From Caldifermentibacillus hisashii (GTDB lineage: Bacteria; Bacillota; Bacilli; Bacillales; Caldibacillaceae): a DNA stretch of 64,000 nucleotides. Location of the stretch: assembly GCF_027568575.1 (NCBI RefSeq), contig NZ_JANUVP010000017.1, one strand, 5' to 3'. A model generated the notes under the pieces. It did no database searches, had not been told where the DNA came from, and saw nothing but the letters and a program-made list of their open reading frames with translations. The position numbers and the translations under genes were made by a program. Each line of letters opens with the position of its first letter. The stretch's first letter is position 1. This document shows, one piece after another, positions 62,867-64,000 of this stretch.

Positions 62867-63706
62867 TTGTATCTTCATCGGCTTTTAGAATTTCTTGAAT
62901 CAAACCGAGTAAAGAAATTTTCAGAGCTAGATAACCAGCATATTTTAAAGTTTATTAACGGTTTAGGGTACTATTCTAAATCGACGATTCATTGTATGCT
63001 TTCTTCCTTAAGAGGATTTTTAAAGTATTTATTTGAAAATGGGATTTTAGAATATAATTTGACTTATTTAGTTCCCAAAAGTAGTTACAAAAAAGAGGCA
63101 CGGCTCCCTACAACCTATACAAAAGATGAAATAAAACATCTTTTAGCATCTGTGGACAGAGGGAATCCAAAAGGAAAGAGAGATTTTGTAATGGTCCTAT
63201 TAGCTGCAAGGCTGGGACTACGTGCTTCGGATATTTGCGGATTGAAGTTTGAAAACGTCCATTGGGAGACTAATACAATTCACTTAGTTCAGAAGAAGAC
63301 AAAGAAAAAAATTGAACTTCCACTCCTTACTGAAGTTGGAAATGCCATTATTGATTATTTAAAGTTTGGAAGACCACAATCGGATCTTCCTTATTTATTT
63401 TTACGGGCAGGACAACCATACGATAGACTCGAGGAACCAACCCTTCATAGTATTGTTTCTTTTTATTTAAAACAAGCTGGTATTAAAAATATAGAAAATA
63501 AGAAACATGGCCCACATGCATTACGTCATAGCCTTGCCGGAATCCTTTTGGAAAAGAAAACGCCACTTCCTGTTATTTCCGAAGTGTTAGGCCACACAAA
63601 TACCGAGGGCACCAAAACCTACCTCAGAATTGATCTGGACACTCTTCGTCAATGTGCTTTAGATGTGTTGCCATTAAATACACCTCTTTTTGAAGGGGTG
63701 AAATAA
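62867..63706 (+). CDS. Tyrosine recombinase/integrase (C-terminal part of a frameshifted gene)
   Basis: Site-specific recombinase with a SAM-like N-terminal domain (about 1-70) and complete catalytic domain. Counting from TTG 62867, catalytic residues are Arg119 (LRASDI), His217 and Arg220 (PHALRHSLA), His243 (LGHTN) and Tyr252 (TKTYLRID). In-frame sequence upstream to about 62772 (GEIGEGIQRYLSYRKTQGAS) clearly belongs to the same protein, so TTG 62867 is only the first formal start after the frameshift. The next recombinase gene begins 2 bp after the stop, as in recombinase-in-trio (RIT) elements. Confidence 0.85.
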   Translation: MYLHRLLEFLESNRVKKFSELDNQHILKFINGLGYYSKSTIHCMLSSLRGFLKYLFENGILEYNLTYLVPKSSYKKEARLPTTYTKDEIKHLLASVDRGNPKGKRDFVMVLLAARLGLRASDICGLKFENVHWETNTIHLVQKKTKKKIELPLLTEVGNAIIDYLKFGRPQSDLPYLFLRAGQPYDRLEEPTLHSIVSFYLKQAGIKNIENKKHGPHALRHSLAGILLEKKTPLPVISEVLGHTNTEGTKTYLRIDLDTLRQCALDVLPLNTPLFEGVK

Positions 63707-63707
63707 T

Positions 63708-63938
63708 ATGGAATATCATGGAATTAACGGTGATTTAATTAAACAATACATTACTTTTAAAAGAAGTATAGGGTATGCATTGGATAATACCTATACTTTC
63801 AAAATGTTTGATAGATTTACTATTGAACAAGGTGGTGATTTTATCGGTTTAACTAGAGAATTAGCAGATAAATGGGCAGAAAAACGTCCGAACGAATCAG
63901 ATGTTACACAATATAAAAGGGTATGTATTTTGCAATAG
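63708..63938 (+). pseudogene. Truncated second tyrosine recombinase gene
   Basis: About 70 codons of the N-terminal SAM-like domain of another tyrosine recombinase (GDLIKQYITFKRSIGYALDN, RELADKWAEKRPNESDVTQY) that runs into unrelated sequence and stops at 63936. It begins directly after the previous recombinase gene. The catalytic domain is absent in the window. Confidence 0.7.
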
Positions 63939-64000
63939 AAAAGTGCAGAGAAATGCAATTAAAAATGCAGAGGTTTGCCACCCATTTAATTCCTTTTCGA
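63939..64000. mobile_element. Possible end of another insertion sequence at the window edge
   Basis: The recombinase homology ends near 63920-63935 and is followed by GTGCAGAGAAATGCAATT...AATGCAGAGG, short direct repeats of the kind seen at insertion-sequence ends. No transposase is visible before the window ends, so this is tentative. Confidence 0.3.

Overview
The window is a chromosomal segment of a low-GC, motile Gram-positive rod of the Bacillaceae. The main evidence is gene order. From 33.7 to 54.4 kb it follows the Bacillus subtilis block tagU-yvyE-degS-degU-degV-comFA-comFC-yvyF-flgM-flgN-flgK-flgL-yviE-fliW-csrA-hag, with strong AGGAGG ribosome binding sites, frequent TTG/GTG starts, sigma-D promoters and a CsrA site in the flagellin leader. 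I cannot name the species from sequence alone.

Layout. 1-4.2 kb: the end of a Dpp/Opp-type peptide ABC transporter and a dipeptide epimerase, consistent with uptake and salvage of cell-wall peptides. 4.65-10.6 kb: a complete ribose operon rbsRKDACB with a sigma-A promoter, a near-perfect cre site, an RbsR-type operator and a second exact 20-bp operator copy inside rbsK. 10.9-13.1 kb (minus): alaT-alaR and a GNAT acetyltransferase. 13.5-22.1 kb: an acyl-CoA catabolism cluster (SDR, two crotonases, acyl-CoA dehydrogenase, thiolase, class III CoA-transferase/racemase, nitronate monooxygenase, MBL hydrolase). 22.1-23.1 kb: about 18 tandem copies of a 52-bp hairpin repeat. 23.2-33.5 kb: HAD phosphatase, ung, a methyltransferase, odhAB and a Na+/drug-type ABC exporter. 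33.7-38.2 kb (minus): LCP protein, HD-GYP protein, class D sortase, YvyE. 38.5-54.4 kb: the degSU/comF/late-flagellar block, interrupted by several intergenic repeats, a NERD-domain gene and a second 52-bp repeat array in the opposite orientation.

Directly behind hag, where B. subtilis has fliD-fliS-fliT, lie a GT2-TPR glycosyltransferase and a large TPR / glycosyltransferase / TupA-like ATP-grasp fusion. The position and domain content suggest flagellin glycan synthesis with a possible amide-linked amino acid step. An APC permease follows. The right end (61.5-64 kb) is a graveyard of mobile DNA: a decayed transposase/ATPase insertion sequence, a nested palindromic element, a 32-bp perfect palindrome, and a tandem tyrosine-recombinase element resembling RIT elements. 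Its first gene is frameshifted in an A8 run and its next gene is truncated.

Two features recur across the window. Many intergenic regions hold short, locally duplicated tandem segments (42-80 bp units). Several dispersed repeat families have inserted into otherwise conserved operons, for example between degS and degU and between degU and degV.
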